Shown piece after piece: positions 46,616 to 55,702 of a stretch of DNA of 64,000 nucleotides. Position 1 is the first letter of the stretch. Each line of letters starts with the position of its first letter. The notes beneath the pieces were generated by a model. That model saw only the letters and a list, made by a program, of their open reading frames with translations, ran no database searches and was not told the DNA's origin. Origin of the DNA: Chloroflexota bacterium (GTDB lineage: Bacteria > Chloroflexota > Dehalococcoidia > SM23-28-2 > JACOUE01); assembly GCA_016178045.1 (NCBI GenBank), contig JACOUE010000041.1:1-64000 (forward strand). The letters run 5' to 3'. The position numbers were made by a program, and so were the translations under genes.

Positions 46616-47905
46616 ATAAAGAAAAGCGCTCGTTCTTCTAAGGGCGGTCCTCTCGACGGCGTCCGCGTCCTGGACCTGACGTGGGTCCTGGCCGGGCCTT
46701 TCGCCAGCATGATCCTATGCGACCTCGGTGCCGAGGTCATCAAGGTCGAACGGCCGCCCTACGGCGACGTCGCCCGCACCACCGGCCCTTACCTTAACGA
46801 CGAGAGCTGCTACTTCTTCTCCGTCAACCGCGGCAAGAAGAGCGTCTGCCTGGAACTGAAGCAGGAGCGGGGGACAGAACTGTTCCTCCGCCTGGTAGAG
46901 GCGGCGGACGTGGTCACGGAGAACTTCACCCCCGGCACCATGGAAGCGCTGGGCCTGGGGTACGACGTCCTCAGCCGCCGTAACCCACGACTCGTCTACG
47001 CCGCCACCTCCGGCTTCGGACAGACGGGGCCGGAGCGGATGCGGCCGGCCCTGGACATCGTGGTGCAGGGCATGGGCGGCATCATGAGCATCACCGGGGA
47101 ACCCGGCGGCCCGCCGGTCCGGCCGGGAATATCGCTGGGCGATATCGCCGCCGGTCTGTACACCGCGGTCGGCGTCCTGGCCGCCCTCCACGAGCGCGAG
47201 AAGAGCGGCCGCGGCCAGTTCATCGACGTCAGCATGCTGGACTGTCAGGTCGCCATCCAGGAGAACGCCTTCGTCCGCTACTTCGCCACCGGCCAGGTGC
47301 CGGAGCCGCTGGGTACCCGCCATCCCCTCACGACGCCGTTCCAGGCGTTCCCCACCCGCGACGGCTGGATTGTGCTGGCCCTCAGCTGGGGCGTGGAGAA
47401 CCAGTGGGAGCTTTTCTGCGCCACCATCGGCCGCACCGAACTCATCGACGACCCCCGCTTCGAGACGCCCCACCTCCGCAACCAGCACCACGGCGATCTG
47501 GAGCCCATCCTCAACGTCGCCCTCCGCGAAAGGACCACCGACGAGTGGCTCCGCGAGTTCGACGCCATCGGCCTTCCCTGCGGCCCGCTGAACAACATCG
47601 CTCAGGCCGCCGAACACCCCCAGGTGAAGGCGCGGGAGATACTGGTGGAGGTGGAGCACCCGTCCGGCTTCAAGCTAACGCTCCCCGGCCTGCCCGTGAG
47701 GCTATCGCGCACGCCGGGCGGGGTCCGCGGCTCCTCCCCCGTCCTCGGCGAGCACACGGGCGCCGTCCTCTCCTCGTGGCTGGGGCTGTCAGCGGAGGAG
47801 GTGGCGGAGCTGCGGGCCGCCGGCGTTGTCGCCGGGCCTCTTCCCAGCCCCGTACCCCTCGTCCTAAGGCGGCAGTCCGTCGCCGGCGACGCTACCGTAG
47901 CCTAG
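46616..47905 (+). CDS. family III CoA transferase (CaiB/BaiF); no canonical start for the full N-terminus (ORF-track start 46709)
   Basis: GGPLDGVRVLDLTWVLAGPFASMILCDLGAEVIKVERPPYGDVAR. Confidence 0.9.
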   Translation: MKKSARSSKGGPLDGVRVLDLTWVLAGPFASMILCDLGAEVIKVERPPYGDVARTTGPYLNDESCYFFSVNRGKKSVCLELKQERGTELFLRLVEAADVVTENFTPGTMEALGLGYDVLSRRNPRLVYAATSGFGQTGPERMRPALDIVVQGMGGIMSITGEPGGPPVRPGISLGDIAAGLYTAVGVLAALHEREKSGRGQFIDVSMLDCQVAIQENAFVRYFATGQVPEPLGTRHPLTTPFQAFPTRDGWIVLALSWGVENQWELFCATIGRTELIDDPRFETPHLRNQHHGDLEPILNVALRERTTDEWLREFDAIGLPCGPLNNIAQAAEHPQVKAREILVEVEHPSGFKLTLPGLPVRLSRTPGGVRGSSPVLGEHTGAVLSSWLGLSAEEVAELRAAGVVAGPLPSPVPLVLRRQSVAGDATVA

Positions 47906-49095
47906 AGAACGCCCTCCCGGCGCAGCCGCTCGATCTCCTCCGCCGAGTAGCCGAACCCCTGGAGCACTTCGTCCGTGTGCTGGCCCAGCGCCGGATCGGC
48001 TTCGCGGATTTCGGCGGGGGTGGCGCTGAAGCGGATAGGGGAGCCCACGACGGTGATATCCCCGAGCTGGGGGTGGCGCAGCGGCACCAGGTACTCGTTC
48101 TCGCGGTTCTGGGGGTCGGTTGCCACCTGCTCGTAGTCGTGGACGGGGGCGCAGAAGATATCGGCGGCCTCCAGACGCTTGAGCCACTCGGCCGCCGGCC
48201 GCCGGGCGAAGTGCCCGTCCAGCAGGCGATTCAGCTCGTCCCGGTTGCGGATGCGGTTGCCGAGGGACTCGAAGCGCTCGTCCCCGGCCAGGTCCGGCCA
48301 GTCGATAGCGGCGCAGAAGTCGGGCCAGCGGTGCGGGTACAGTCCGCCGATGGCCATGTAGCCGTCGGCGGTGGTGTAGACCTGCCAGAGCAGGGGCAGG
48401 TGGTGGTGCCCCCGTCCGGCGCGGCCGGGCAGCTGGCGGGTCACCAGGTAGTGGGTCAGCTCCCAGGACTGGGCCGCCACCATGCTCCCCAGCAGCGACG
48501 CCTCCACCTGCTGGCCCTCGCCGGTGCGCTCGCGGTGCAGGAGCGCGGCCAGGATCCCCAGGGCCAGCGTCACCGCCCCCACGTGGTCGGCGATGGCGAC
48601 GCCGGTGGGGAGGGGGTGGGAGCCGTCATTCTCGCCGGTCACGCTGACCAGGCCGCTCACCGCCTGCGCCAGGATGTCGTTCCCCGGCTTGCGGCCCAGC
48701 GGCCCGCGCGTCCCGAAGGCGGAGGCGCTGGCGTAGATGATGCGCGGGTTCGCGCCCCTGAATTCGTCGTAGCCCAGGCCCAGCTTCTCCATTACCCCCG
48801 GCCGGAAGTTGTGGACGACGACGTCGCAGTCGCGGGCGAGGCGGAGGACGAGCTCGCGGCCTTTCTCCTTCTTCAGGTCGACGGTGAGGCTCTTCTTGCC
48901 CCGGTTGATGGCCAGGAAGTAGCAGGAGACGCGGCTCTCCCGGTCGACGGCGAGGACGCGGCCGATCTCCCCGTGGCCGGGCTGCTCCACCTTGATCACC
49001 TCGGCGCCCATGTCGGCCATGAGCAGGGTGGCATATGGCCCCTGCTGGGCGATGGTGAAGTCGAGGACGCGGATGCCTTCCAGCGGCCCTGTCAT
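47902..49095 (-). CDS. family III CoA transferase (CaiB/BaiF)
   Basis: GPLEGIRVLDFTIAQQGPYATLLMADMGAEVIKVEQPGHGEIGR; stop overlaps the convergent paralogue at CTAG. Confidence 0.95.
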   Translation of the reverse strand: MTGPLEGIRVLDFTIAQQGPYATLLMADMGAEVIKVEQPGHGEIGRVLAVDRESRVSCYFLAINRGKKSLTVDLKKEKGRELVLRLARDCDVVVHNFRPGVMEKLGLGYDEFRGANPRIIYASASAFGTRGPLGRKPGNDILAQAVSGLVSVTGENDGSHPLPTGVAIADHVGAVTLALGILAALLHRERTGEGQQVEASLLGSMVAAQSWELTHYLVTRQLPGRAGRGHHHLPLLWQVYTTADGYMAIGGLYPHRWPDFCAAIDWPDLAGDERFESLGNRIRNRDELNRLLDGHFARRPAAEWLKRLEAADIFCAPVHDYEQVATDPQNRENEYLVPLRHPQLGDITVVGSPIRFSATPAEIREADPALGQHTDEVLQGFGYSAEEIERLRREGVL

Positions 49096-49186
49096 GCCGC
49101 CCCCTTTGTCCTGAGATGCCATAAGCCTATCGCCGCGGGCGATACGCTGTCAATTTGGGGGAGGTCTGCCACCGGCGGGACGGATA

Positions 49187-49227
49187 ACCGGGGCCGTTGT
49201 CCCCGGTGTCTGAGGCGATAGCCTCAG
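49187..49227. repeat. divergent twin-hairpin intergenic element (copy 5)
   Basis: ACCGGGG-ccgttgt-CCCCGGT and CTGAGGC-gata-GCCTCAG. Confidence 0.5.
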
Positions 49228-49324
49228 GGGTGGGTGGGGCGAACTACGCAGCGTTCCGTTGACGCCCCCGCCGGCCCCTAATAAGATACGGGCAGCCCAG
49301 CACACCGCCAGGAGGAGCCCCGCC

Positions 49325-50458
49325 GTGAGGATCACCCAGGTCAAGGTCCGCCTCTTCGAGTGCCCCATGCCCCAGCCCTTCCATCCCACCTGGCAGCCCC
49401 TTGCCGCTACTTCGTCGCGGATCCACGTGGTCGAGGTCCACACGGACGAGGGCATCGTCGGCATCGGCTCGGGGGGCGTGCCGGTGCGCTGGGAGGTGGC
49501 GGGGCTGTTCCTGATGGGGCAGGACCCGTTCGCCATCGAGCAGCACGTGGCGAACCTGCGCTCCATGGCCTTCTTCGTGGGGAGGCCCTGGCCGGTTGAG
49601 GTGGCGCTCTGGGACATCATCGGTAAGGCGACGGGCCAGCCCGTCTACCGTCTCCTCGGCGGCGGCGCCGACCGCCTCAAGGCGTACGCCTCCACCGGCG
49701 AGCTGCGGTCGCTGGAGGCGCGGGTCGAGTCGGTCGAGCAGATCAAGGCGGAAGGGTTCCGGGCCGTCAAGCTGCGCTTCCACAGCGCCGACATCCGCGA
49801 GGACGTAAAGACGCTGGAGGCGGTGCGCAAGGCCGTCGGCGACGACATGGACATCATGGTCGACGCCAACTGGGGCTGGCGCATCGCCCCGGACCGGCAG
49901 CCGAACCGCTGGGACCTGAATACGGCCATAGCCGCCGCCAGGGAGATGGAGCGCCTGGGCGTGTACTGGCTGGAGGAGCCGCTCGACGCCTACGACTACG
50001 ACGGCCTGGCCGAGATGCGGCGGCACCTGACCACGCTCCGCCTGGCCGGCAGCGAGCTGAACCGCGGGCCGGAGGAGGTCCGCATCTACTTGGAGAAGGG
50101 CTGCTTCGACGTGTACCAGCCCGATTGCACGTTCATCGGCGGCATCTCGACGGCGCGCCAGATCGCGGCGATGGTGGAGACTGCGGGCAAGACCTTCACG
50201 CCCCACACCTGGACGAACGGCATCGGCCTGGTGGCGAACCTCCACGTGGCCGCCGCCGTCGACCGCGTGCCGTACATCGAGTTCCCCTACGACCCGCCCA
50301 ACTGGACGCCGGAGTTTCGCGATTTCGTGTTCAGCGAGCCGCTCAACATCGACCCCGAGGGCTACGTGCACGTGCCCCAGAAGCCGGGCCTGGGGATCGA
50401 GCTGGACGAGGAGAAGCTGAAGCAGTACGAGCAGGCGGACACGCGCCGACTGATCTGA
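49325..50458 (+). CDS. enolase superfamily (mandelate racemase/muconate lactonizing enzyme-like)
   Basis: GFRAVKLRFHS, DIMVDANWGW, WLEEPLDAYDYDGLAEMR, GGISTARQIAAM. Confidence 0.93.
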   Translation: MRITQVKVRLFECPMPQPFHPTWQPLAATSSRIHVVEVHTDEGIVGIGSGGVPVRWEVAGLFLMGQDPFAIEQHVANLRSMAFFVGRPWPVEVALWDIIGKATGQPVYRLLGGGADRLKAYASTGELRSLEARVESVEQIKAEGFRAVKLRFHSADIREDVKTLEAVRKAVGDDMDIMVDANWGWRIAPDRQPNRWDLNTAIAAAREMERLGVYWLEEPLDAYDYDGLAEMRRHLTTLRLAGSELNRGPEEVRIYLEKGCFDVYQPDCTFIGGISTARQIAAMVETAGKTFTPHTWTNGIGLVANLHVAAAVDRVPYIEFPYDPPNWTPEFRDFVFSEPLNIDPEGYVHVPQKPGLGIELDEEKLKQYEQADTRRLI

Positions 50459-50472
50459 GGGAAGGAGCAGTC

Positions 50473-50841
50473 ATGGTTACCACCCAGGGGATCGTCGAGG
50501 GTTACGGCGGCGCCTGGAACGAGACCGATGAGGGCGCCCGCCGCCGCCTGCTGGAGAAGTGCTGGGCCGACGGCGGCACCTACACCGACCCCCAGTCGCA
50601 CGCCGAGGGGCGCGACGCGCTCTCGGCCCTCATCGGCGGCTTTCAGCAGCAGATGCCGGGCGCCCGCATCGAGGCGACCAGCGGCGCCGACGTCCACCAC
50701 AATGTCCTTCGCTTCACCTGGAAGCTTCTGGGCCCCCAGGGCAACACGGTCATGGAAGGGGTGGACTTCGGGGAGCTGGACGGCGACGGGCGAATAAAGC
50801 GAATCGTGGGCTTCTTCGGCCCGCCGCCGGCGGCTAGCTGA
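50473..50841 (+). CDS. SnoaL-like/NTF2-fold protein
   Basis: GIVEGYGGAWNETDEGARRRLLEKCWADGGTYTDPQSHAEGRDAL. Confidence 0.85.
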   Translation: MVTTQGIVEGYGGAWNETDEGARRRLLEKCWADGGTYTDPQSHAEGRDALSALIGGFQQQMPGARIEATSGADVHHNVLRFTWKLLGPQGNTVMEGVDFGELDGDGRIKRIVGFFGPPPAAS

Positions 50842-50855
50842 TCCCGCCGAAGCCC

Positions 50856-50918
50856 GATGTAGCGGAGGCCTTCAGGCCTCCACCTGCCGCTTGGAAGCCT
50901 CAAGGCTTCCGCTACATC
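50856..50918. repeat. twin-hairpin intergenic element (copy 6)
   Basis: GATGTAGCGGA...TCCGCTACATC enclosing GGAGGCCTTCAGGCCTCC and GGAAGCCTCAAGGCTTCC. Confidence 0.8.
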
Positions 50919-50932
50919 CTCTGGCCCACAGC

Positions 50933-51640
50933 CTACGATATCCCCCCGAATCCCGCCGGCAGCCCGTCCAGGTGGGCGACGTCGTTCAGGCGCCAGATGA
51001 TGCGCTTATCGCCCAGGGCGCGGATGGACGTGATGCTGGCGTTGAACGGGTAGAAGATGAAGTCCTGCGGCAGACCCAGCACCACGCTCACGTACGTCTG
51101 GATGACGCCGGCGTGGGCCACCACCGCCACCCGCTTCCCCCCGCACTCAGCGATGATGCGGTCGATGGCGGCGCTGATGCGCCGGCGGGCCGGCTCGCTG
51201 CCCTCGCCGCCGGGGAAGGCGTCCCAGCGGGCCTGGCGCAGTATCTGCTCCTTGACGTCGGCCAGGGCACCGCTGGCGATTGCGTCAAGGTCGGGCCTCG
51301 GCCCCAGGTAGACCTCGCGCAGGTCGTCCACCACCGTGACGGGCAGGCCCGCGGCCTCCGCGATGACCTCCGCCGTCTGCCGCGCCCGCCGGAAGGGGCT
51401 GCTGTACACGGCGTCGACCCCCTGGCGGCCCAGCCGCTCGGCCAGGCGGCGGGCCTGCTCGCGGCCCACCTCAGTGATCTGCGGGTCCGCCTCGTCGGTG
51501 GTCTCGCCGGTGTTGCTGGCAGACTGGGCGTGGCGGATCAGGTAGAGCCGCGTCGCCTCTGGCTGCCCGATGAGCAGGACGTCGCGGAAGTAGTAGGCGA
51601 TAGGGTCGCCCGGCGGCTCCTGCTCGACCTCTGGCGACAT
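50933..51640 (-). CDS. histidine phosphatase family (phosphoglycerate mutase-like)
   Basis: LYLIRHAQSASNTGETTDEADPQITEVGREQARRLAERL, VYSSPFRRARQTAE. Confidence 0.94.
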   Translation of the reverse strand: MSPEVEQEPPGDPIAYYFRDVLLIGQPEATRLYLIRHAQSASNTGETTDEADPQITEVGREQARRLAERLGRQGVDAVYSSPFRRARQTAEVIAEAAGLPVTVVDDLREVYLGPRPDLDAIASGALADVKEQILRQARWDAFPGGEGSEPARRRISAAIDRIIAECGGKRVAVVAHAGVIQTYVSVVLGLPQDFIFYPFNASITSIRALGDKRIIWRLNDVAHLDGLPAGFGGIS

Positions 51641-51734
51641 CTCAGCGGCAATAATAGGGCATCCGCCCCCGAAGCACCATCGGCCGCCTTGCCCGCTGCC
51701 ACCATATACGGGAGAATGGCCTGCGAGGCCCCGC

Positions 51735-52832
51735 TTGGAGACCGGAGTCAGCTACTTCTCCTCCCGCACCCTCCGCCACGTCCGCGCCGACCTCGCCGAC
51801 ATCGTGGAGCACGGCTGCACCTACGTCGTCCACTGCTTCACGGAAACGGACCTCGCCTTCTACCTCGACACCGTCCGTGAGGTCGTCGCTGCCACGCGGG
51901 AGGCGGGCTTGGAGCCGTGGCTTGACCCCTGGGGCCTCGCCGCCGTCTTCAGCGGCGAGTCGTTCACCCGCTTCCCCCTTGAGCACCCCGAAACGTGGCA
52001 GGTGCTCTCGGACGGGCGAAGGGTAGGCGCCGCCTGCCCGAACCACCCGGAGACCCGCCGCTTCCTCCGCCGGTGGGTCGAGGCGGCGGCGTCGGTGGGC
52101 GGGGAGGTGCTCTTCTGGGACGAGCCCCACTTCTACGTCGGCCTCTGGGGCGGCGACGTCTCGGGGGCGTGGGCCTGCCGCTGCGACGCCTGCCGCGCCC
52201 TATTTCGCGAGCGGCACGGCGAAGAGATGCCCCTCGAGTTCACGCCGGAGGTCCGCGCCTTCCGCGAGTCCTCCCTGCTGGAGATGCTGACGGAGGCCTG
52301 CCGCTTCGGGCGAGAGAAGGGGCTGCGCAACGCTCTCTGCCTCCTCCCCACCGATCCGGGCGGGCACGGCTTCCCCCAGGTGGAGGAGAGACTGCGCTCG
52401 CTGGTGCAGCGCAGGCTGGGCGAGGGCGCTCCCCCGTCCGCCGTCCAGGCCCTCCTCCACGTCGGCGTCGGCGACTGGGACCGGGCCGCCGCCATCCCCG
52501 ACCTCGACGTCTTCGGCTGCGATCCTTACTGGTACCTGTTCGGCGTGGAGGCGGAGCCCTTCATGCGGGTCTACGGAGGGAAGGCGGCGGAGGCGGCGCG
52601 ACGCCACGCCCGCGGCCTCCAGCTGTGGGTGCAGGCGTTCCGCGTGCCCGAGGGGCGGGAGGAGGAGCTGCGCACGGGGCTGCGCGTGGCGGAGGAGCTG
52701 GGCGCGACCCACGTGGCGGCCTGGAGCTACGAGGCGACGGCCAGCATGTCGCAGATCCGCTGCGCCCGCCCGGACGTGGTGTGGCGGGTCCTGGGGAAGG
52801 AGTTCCGCCGGCTGCGGGCCGGCGCGCTCTAG
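51735..52832 (+). CDS. hypothetical TIM-barrel-like / glycosidase-like protein
   Basis: VLFWDEPHFYVGLWGGDVSGAWACRCDACRALFRERHG; repeating beta/alpha pattern. Confidence 0.6.
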   Translation: METGVSYFSSRTLRHVRADLADIVEHGCTYVVHCFTETDLAFYLDTVREVVAATREAGLEPWLDPWGLAAVFSGESFTRFPLEHPETWQVLSDGRRVGAACPNHPETRRFLRRWVEAAASVGGEVLFWDEPHFYVGLWGGDVSGAWACRCDACRALFRERHGEEMPLEFTPEVRAFRESSLLEMLTEACRFGREKGLRNALCLLPTDPGGHGFPQVEERLRSLVQRRLGEGAPPSAVQALLHVGVGDWDRAAAIPDLDVFGCDPYWYLFGVEAEPFMRVYGGKAAEAARRHARGLQLWVQAFRVPEGREEELRTGLRVAEELGATHVAAWSYEATASMSQIRCARPDVVWRVLGKEFRRLRAGAL

Positions 52833-52900
52833 TTGCCTATACGGGCCGTCTTGGCCAGCGCGAACGTCACCGCGCAATGCGAGGAATTAGGTTTCAGAAC

Positions 52901-53575
52901 CTACCAGGCGAAGTCTCGCGTCCAGTTGAGGGTGTTGTCGTTTCGGGGCCGCAGGCAATCGTCGGACGATGTATGGTTAGCTGTGGGTGTGCAGTAATCT
53001 CCGTAGGTGCCCCCATTGAACTTCACATCAGGGTTAAGCTGCCGGTGGCCAGAACTCTTTTCGTGGATATGATAGCCGCTCCAGCCGGCGGCGCAGTTGC
53101 TGTCTCCTACCATGGTGGAGGCATACCACCACGACCAGCCTGTGTAGAACCAGAATGAGAACCCGGGAAGATCAGTCTGGGTATGCACATATGTCATAGT
53201 GCCCTTGTACACGCCAAGACCGGAATCCAGAATCTTGACGGACATGTAGTCGCATCCCAAGCCGTCGACCAGATTCCCCGTCCGATCACCCCTCAGCAAA
53301 TCGCCGCTGCCGGCAAGGTCGAAGACGTAACCCCGGAACTGTCCGTCCCGGTTATTCACATTGGTCCAGCTGTCCCAGTCGAGTCCCCCACCAGAGCTAG
53401 CGCCGCAGGCCCCATGATATTTGCAGTGAAGGTGGGCCTTATCGCCTTGATCGCCTGCGGGCGGGAACATGTTGACCTGAAAACGCGACGCCGCTGCAGC
53501 GGGGCTGTAAAGGGCTGCCAAGGTGCCAACCAATACGGCCAGAGAAACTGCTACAAGGACCTTAAACCAATCCAT
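52901..53575 (-). CDS. secreted Cys-containing hypothetical protein
   Basis: N-terminal signal peptide MDWFKVLVAVSLAVLVGTLAALYSPAAAA; GWSGYHIHEKSSGHR. Confidence 0.6.
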   Translation of the reverse strand: MDWFKVLVAVSLAVLVGTLAALYSPAAAASRFQVNMFPPAGDQGDKAHLHCKYHGACGASSGGGLDWDSWTNVNNRDGQFRGYVFDLAGSGDLLRGDRTGNLVDGLGCDYMSVKILDSGLGVYKGTMTYVHTQTDLPGFSFWFYTGWSWWYASTMVGDSNCAAGWSGYHIHEKSSGHRQLNPDVKFNGGTYGDYCTPTANHTSSDDCLRPRNDNTLNWTRDFAW

Positions 53576-53644
53576 GTCACAACCCCCAAGGTCTAGCTCC
53601 CGTTTGGCGGGACCGCCCCCGGGTTCGCCGAATATGTCTTTTGT

Positions 53645-54373
53645 TTATTGCAACGCCGGCGCGAGAGACTCGGCCACCTTCATTACCTCATCGAAAGAGA
53701 CGACTTCAGCTTGGATAACCGTATAACCGCCCGGCTCGGGGAAGATTACGTTTGTTACAGTCGCAACGGTTCCGCCTTCAGCGACGACGGGCTTGACGAC
53801 GATAGCGGAACGCCCGCCAACAGAAACTACCTGTACGCGGTCCGGCGGAGCATCAGTTTCACGCGAAGGACGGGGCTCTCTGACACGATTGATTAGGATC
53901 TGACCTTCTGCTCCCGCCGCCGCTCCGGGCAATTCATATAGCCGCCAGGCTGTATACAATTGACCGTTGTCGCGGCATATCGTAGCTCCGGGGTTGGGTG
54001 CGGTGTCCAGCGCGGCCTCGTACTCGGCCGGTTCTCTGGCTCCGGGTGGGAGGTATTTGGGCGCAGGCGGAGCGTATCCGCCCCCGGGAACCACATCGAG
54101 GCCGCCGGGACAAACTGTTCTAAGATTGGTCTGGATACCTTTGGCCGCCAGGACTTCTGGGGGCCCAAGATAAATACCCAGCAGCTCGCCGTCGAATCGT
54201 GGTTTTGCCGCATCGATGGCTATCTCAGGGTGTTCTTCTTGCAACAACTGTGGGGAAGACGCCATGACGTCCAAAAGATAACGAACGCCGAAGAAAGCTG
54301 CCGCCGCTACGGCGAGCGGCGCGACCATGAGCATTAGCTTCCGTGTCAACTGGTTTTCCCCGGAGGTGTGCAA
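53645..54373 (-). CDS. membrane-anchored hypothetical protein
   Basis: N-terminal TM LMVAPLAVAAAAFFGVRYLLDVM then an extracytoplasmic domain. Confidence 0.6.
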   Translation of the reverse strand: MHTSGENQLTRKLMLMVAPLAVAAAAFFGVRYLLDVMASSPQLLQEEHPEIAIDAAKPRFDGELLGIYLGPPEVLAAKGIQTNLRTVCPGGLDVVPGGGYAPPAPKYLPPGAREPAEYEAALDTAPNPGATICRDNGQLYTAWRLYELPGAAAGAEGQILINRVREPRPSRETDAPPDRVQVVSVGGRSAIVVKPVVAEGGTVATVTNVIFPEPGGYTVIQAEVVSFDEVMKVAESLAPALQ

Positions 54374-54417
54374 GACCGAATAGACGCCAGCGTATCGACG
54401 GACGGATACAGTCTGCG

Positions 54418-54446
54418 CCCGTCACAACACTTCGTCAAGGGGTTTT
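54418..54446 (-). promoter_or_regulatory. duplicated promoter-like module, copy A
   Basis: AAAACCCCTTGACGAAGTGTTGTGACGGG; close match to copy B. Confidence 0.5.
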
Positions 54447-54457
54447 CTTTGAAAAAG

Positions 54458-55033
54458 TTATGAAGGTACTCGAAAGTCGAGATTCTTCGCTTCGCTCAGA
54501 ATGACAGAGGGCCTGGGCGCAATGACAGGGTCAGGCCTACCCCCGCGGCAGGCCCAGGCCGCGCATGGCGATGATGTTCCGGTTGTCCAACGGTAGTCTG
54601 CGAAGTCGAGCCATACCTCCGCGCCGTTGAGGTAGTAGCCGTCATTCGTGCTGCTCCAGTACCGATATGGGCCAAACTTTACGCACGCCACCTGTGCCGG
54701 GGCACATTCGTCTCCGGTCGTGTCCTTCCTGATGGACACATCAACAACGTTGCAGTTCTGCGACCACTCACTGCCTGGGAGGATCGGCCCCCACTTGGCC
54801 CTGACATCGTCGTCGAATAGTGTGTTATTGTAGGGGCACCAATACATCGGAGCGCCTGCAAGAGCCCACCAGCCAATAACATACGTTTCGTTACCGCGGT
54901 CCTTCGCCAAATAAACTCTGTGATCCGCTTCGGCCAGAGAGGTTATGGTCAAGCTCAATAGCGCCGCCACGCCGGCAGCCAGTACGAGAACCGCCCAGCG
55001 ACTCACGCGATACCCCCAATCTAAGGCTGGCAA
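54458..55033 (-). CDS. secreted hypothetical protein with chimeric, repeat-derived C-terminus
   Basis: Signal peptide WAVLVLAAGVAALLSLTITSLAEA; C-terminal VILSEAKNLDF is a translated dispersed repeat. Confidence 0.55.
   Translation of the reverse strand: MPALDWGYRVSRWAVLVLAAGVAALLSLTITSLAEADHRVYLAKDRGNETYVIGWWALAGAPMYWCPYNNTLFDDDVRAKWGPILPGSEWSQNCNVVDVSIRKDTTGDECAPAQVACVKFGPYRYWSSTNDGYYLNGAEVWLDFADYRWTTGTSSPCAAWACRGGRPDPVIAPRPSVILSEAKNLDFRVPS
54478..54507. repeat. CGAGATTCTTCGCTTCGCTCAGAATGACAG repeat
   Basis: Reverse orientation of the TTCTGAGCGAAGCGAAGAATCT family. Confidence 0.75.
54537..54581. repeat. 45-bp exact direct repeat of the acyl-CoA dehydrogenase 3' end (copy A)
   Basis: CTACCCCCGCGGCAGGCCCAGGCCGCGCATGGCGATGATGTTCCG, identical to 55703-55747. 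Confidence 0.95.
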
Positions 55034-55072
55034 TATCCGTAGCCACGAGGGGCAGCAGGAGGCGCCAGCGGC

Positions 55073-55546
55073 TCACGGGGCGCTGTTTTCAATTAGCTGA
55101 AAATCCTCTTCATCTTCAGGGTCTACCTTCCACAGGACGACTTTTCCCGTGTCGGCATCAAGCCACACGCGCGACCTTCCACGTTCGATTTCCCAGTAGT
55201 GGGTCGGCCACGGAGACTGGACTCCAGGCGCAGGTTCGCCGATGACCTCGAATATCGTCGCACCCTTGGGCAGCAGTATAGTTCGGGGGCCTATGTCAAT
55301 CTCGATTGGTTCCGGTACCGGCTCGCTGAGGAAGATTCCTCGCTCCCTCAAATAGGCCTCCGCCTCCTCGCGCGTCAGCCTGACGGGCGGTTCCGGGGAC
55401 GGGGCTGGGGGCTCGAAGGAGGGTGGCGTGGGCAGTGGTGGTGGCGGTTCTTCGCCTGTCGCCAGGTTCACTCCCCACCAGATCCCCGCAGCAACCCCTG
55501 CCGCCACCACCAGGCCAAGAGCGTTTCGCAGGGAAATACCGGCCAT
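55073..55546 (-). CDS. membrane-anchored Pro-rich hypothetical protein
   Basis: N-terminal TM and PPPPLPTPPSFEPPAPSPEPP linker. Confidence 0.6.
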   Translation of the reverse strand: MAGISLRNALGLVVAAGVAAGIWWGVNLATGEEPPPPLPTPPSFEPPAPSPEPPVRLTREEAEAYLRERGIFLSEPVPEPIEIDIGPRTILLPKGATIFEVIGEPAPGVQSPWPTHYWEIERGRSRVWLDADTGKVVLWKVDPEDEEDFQLIENSAP

Positions 55547-55552
55547 GGCGGC

Positions 55553-55593
55553 CGCATTATGCTCCCGTCACAATACGTTGTCAAGGGGTTTTA
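55553..55593 (-). promoter_or_regulatory. sigma70-type promoter within duplicated module, copy B
   Basis: AAAACCCCTTGACAACGTATTGTGACGGGAGCATAAT: TTGACA-17-CATAAT. Confidence 0.65.
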
Positions 55594-55645
55594 GAACAGC
55601 TTGTCATGAAATCTTGCGAACAATGGCAGAGTGTCTGCAAAACCT

Positions 55646-55696
55646 GTCATTGCTTCGCTTCGCCTGCCTGCCAGGCAGACGGGCTCGCACTGACAG
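55646..55696. repeat. dispersed TTCGCTTCGCC..TGACAGG repeat
   Basis: TGTCATTGCTTCGCTTCGCCTGCCTGCCAGGCAGACGGGCTCGCACTGACAG; matches the right half of 29443-29552. Confidence 0.65.
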
Positions 55697-55702
55697 GCGG
55701 GG

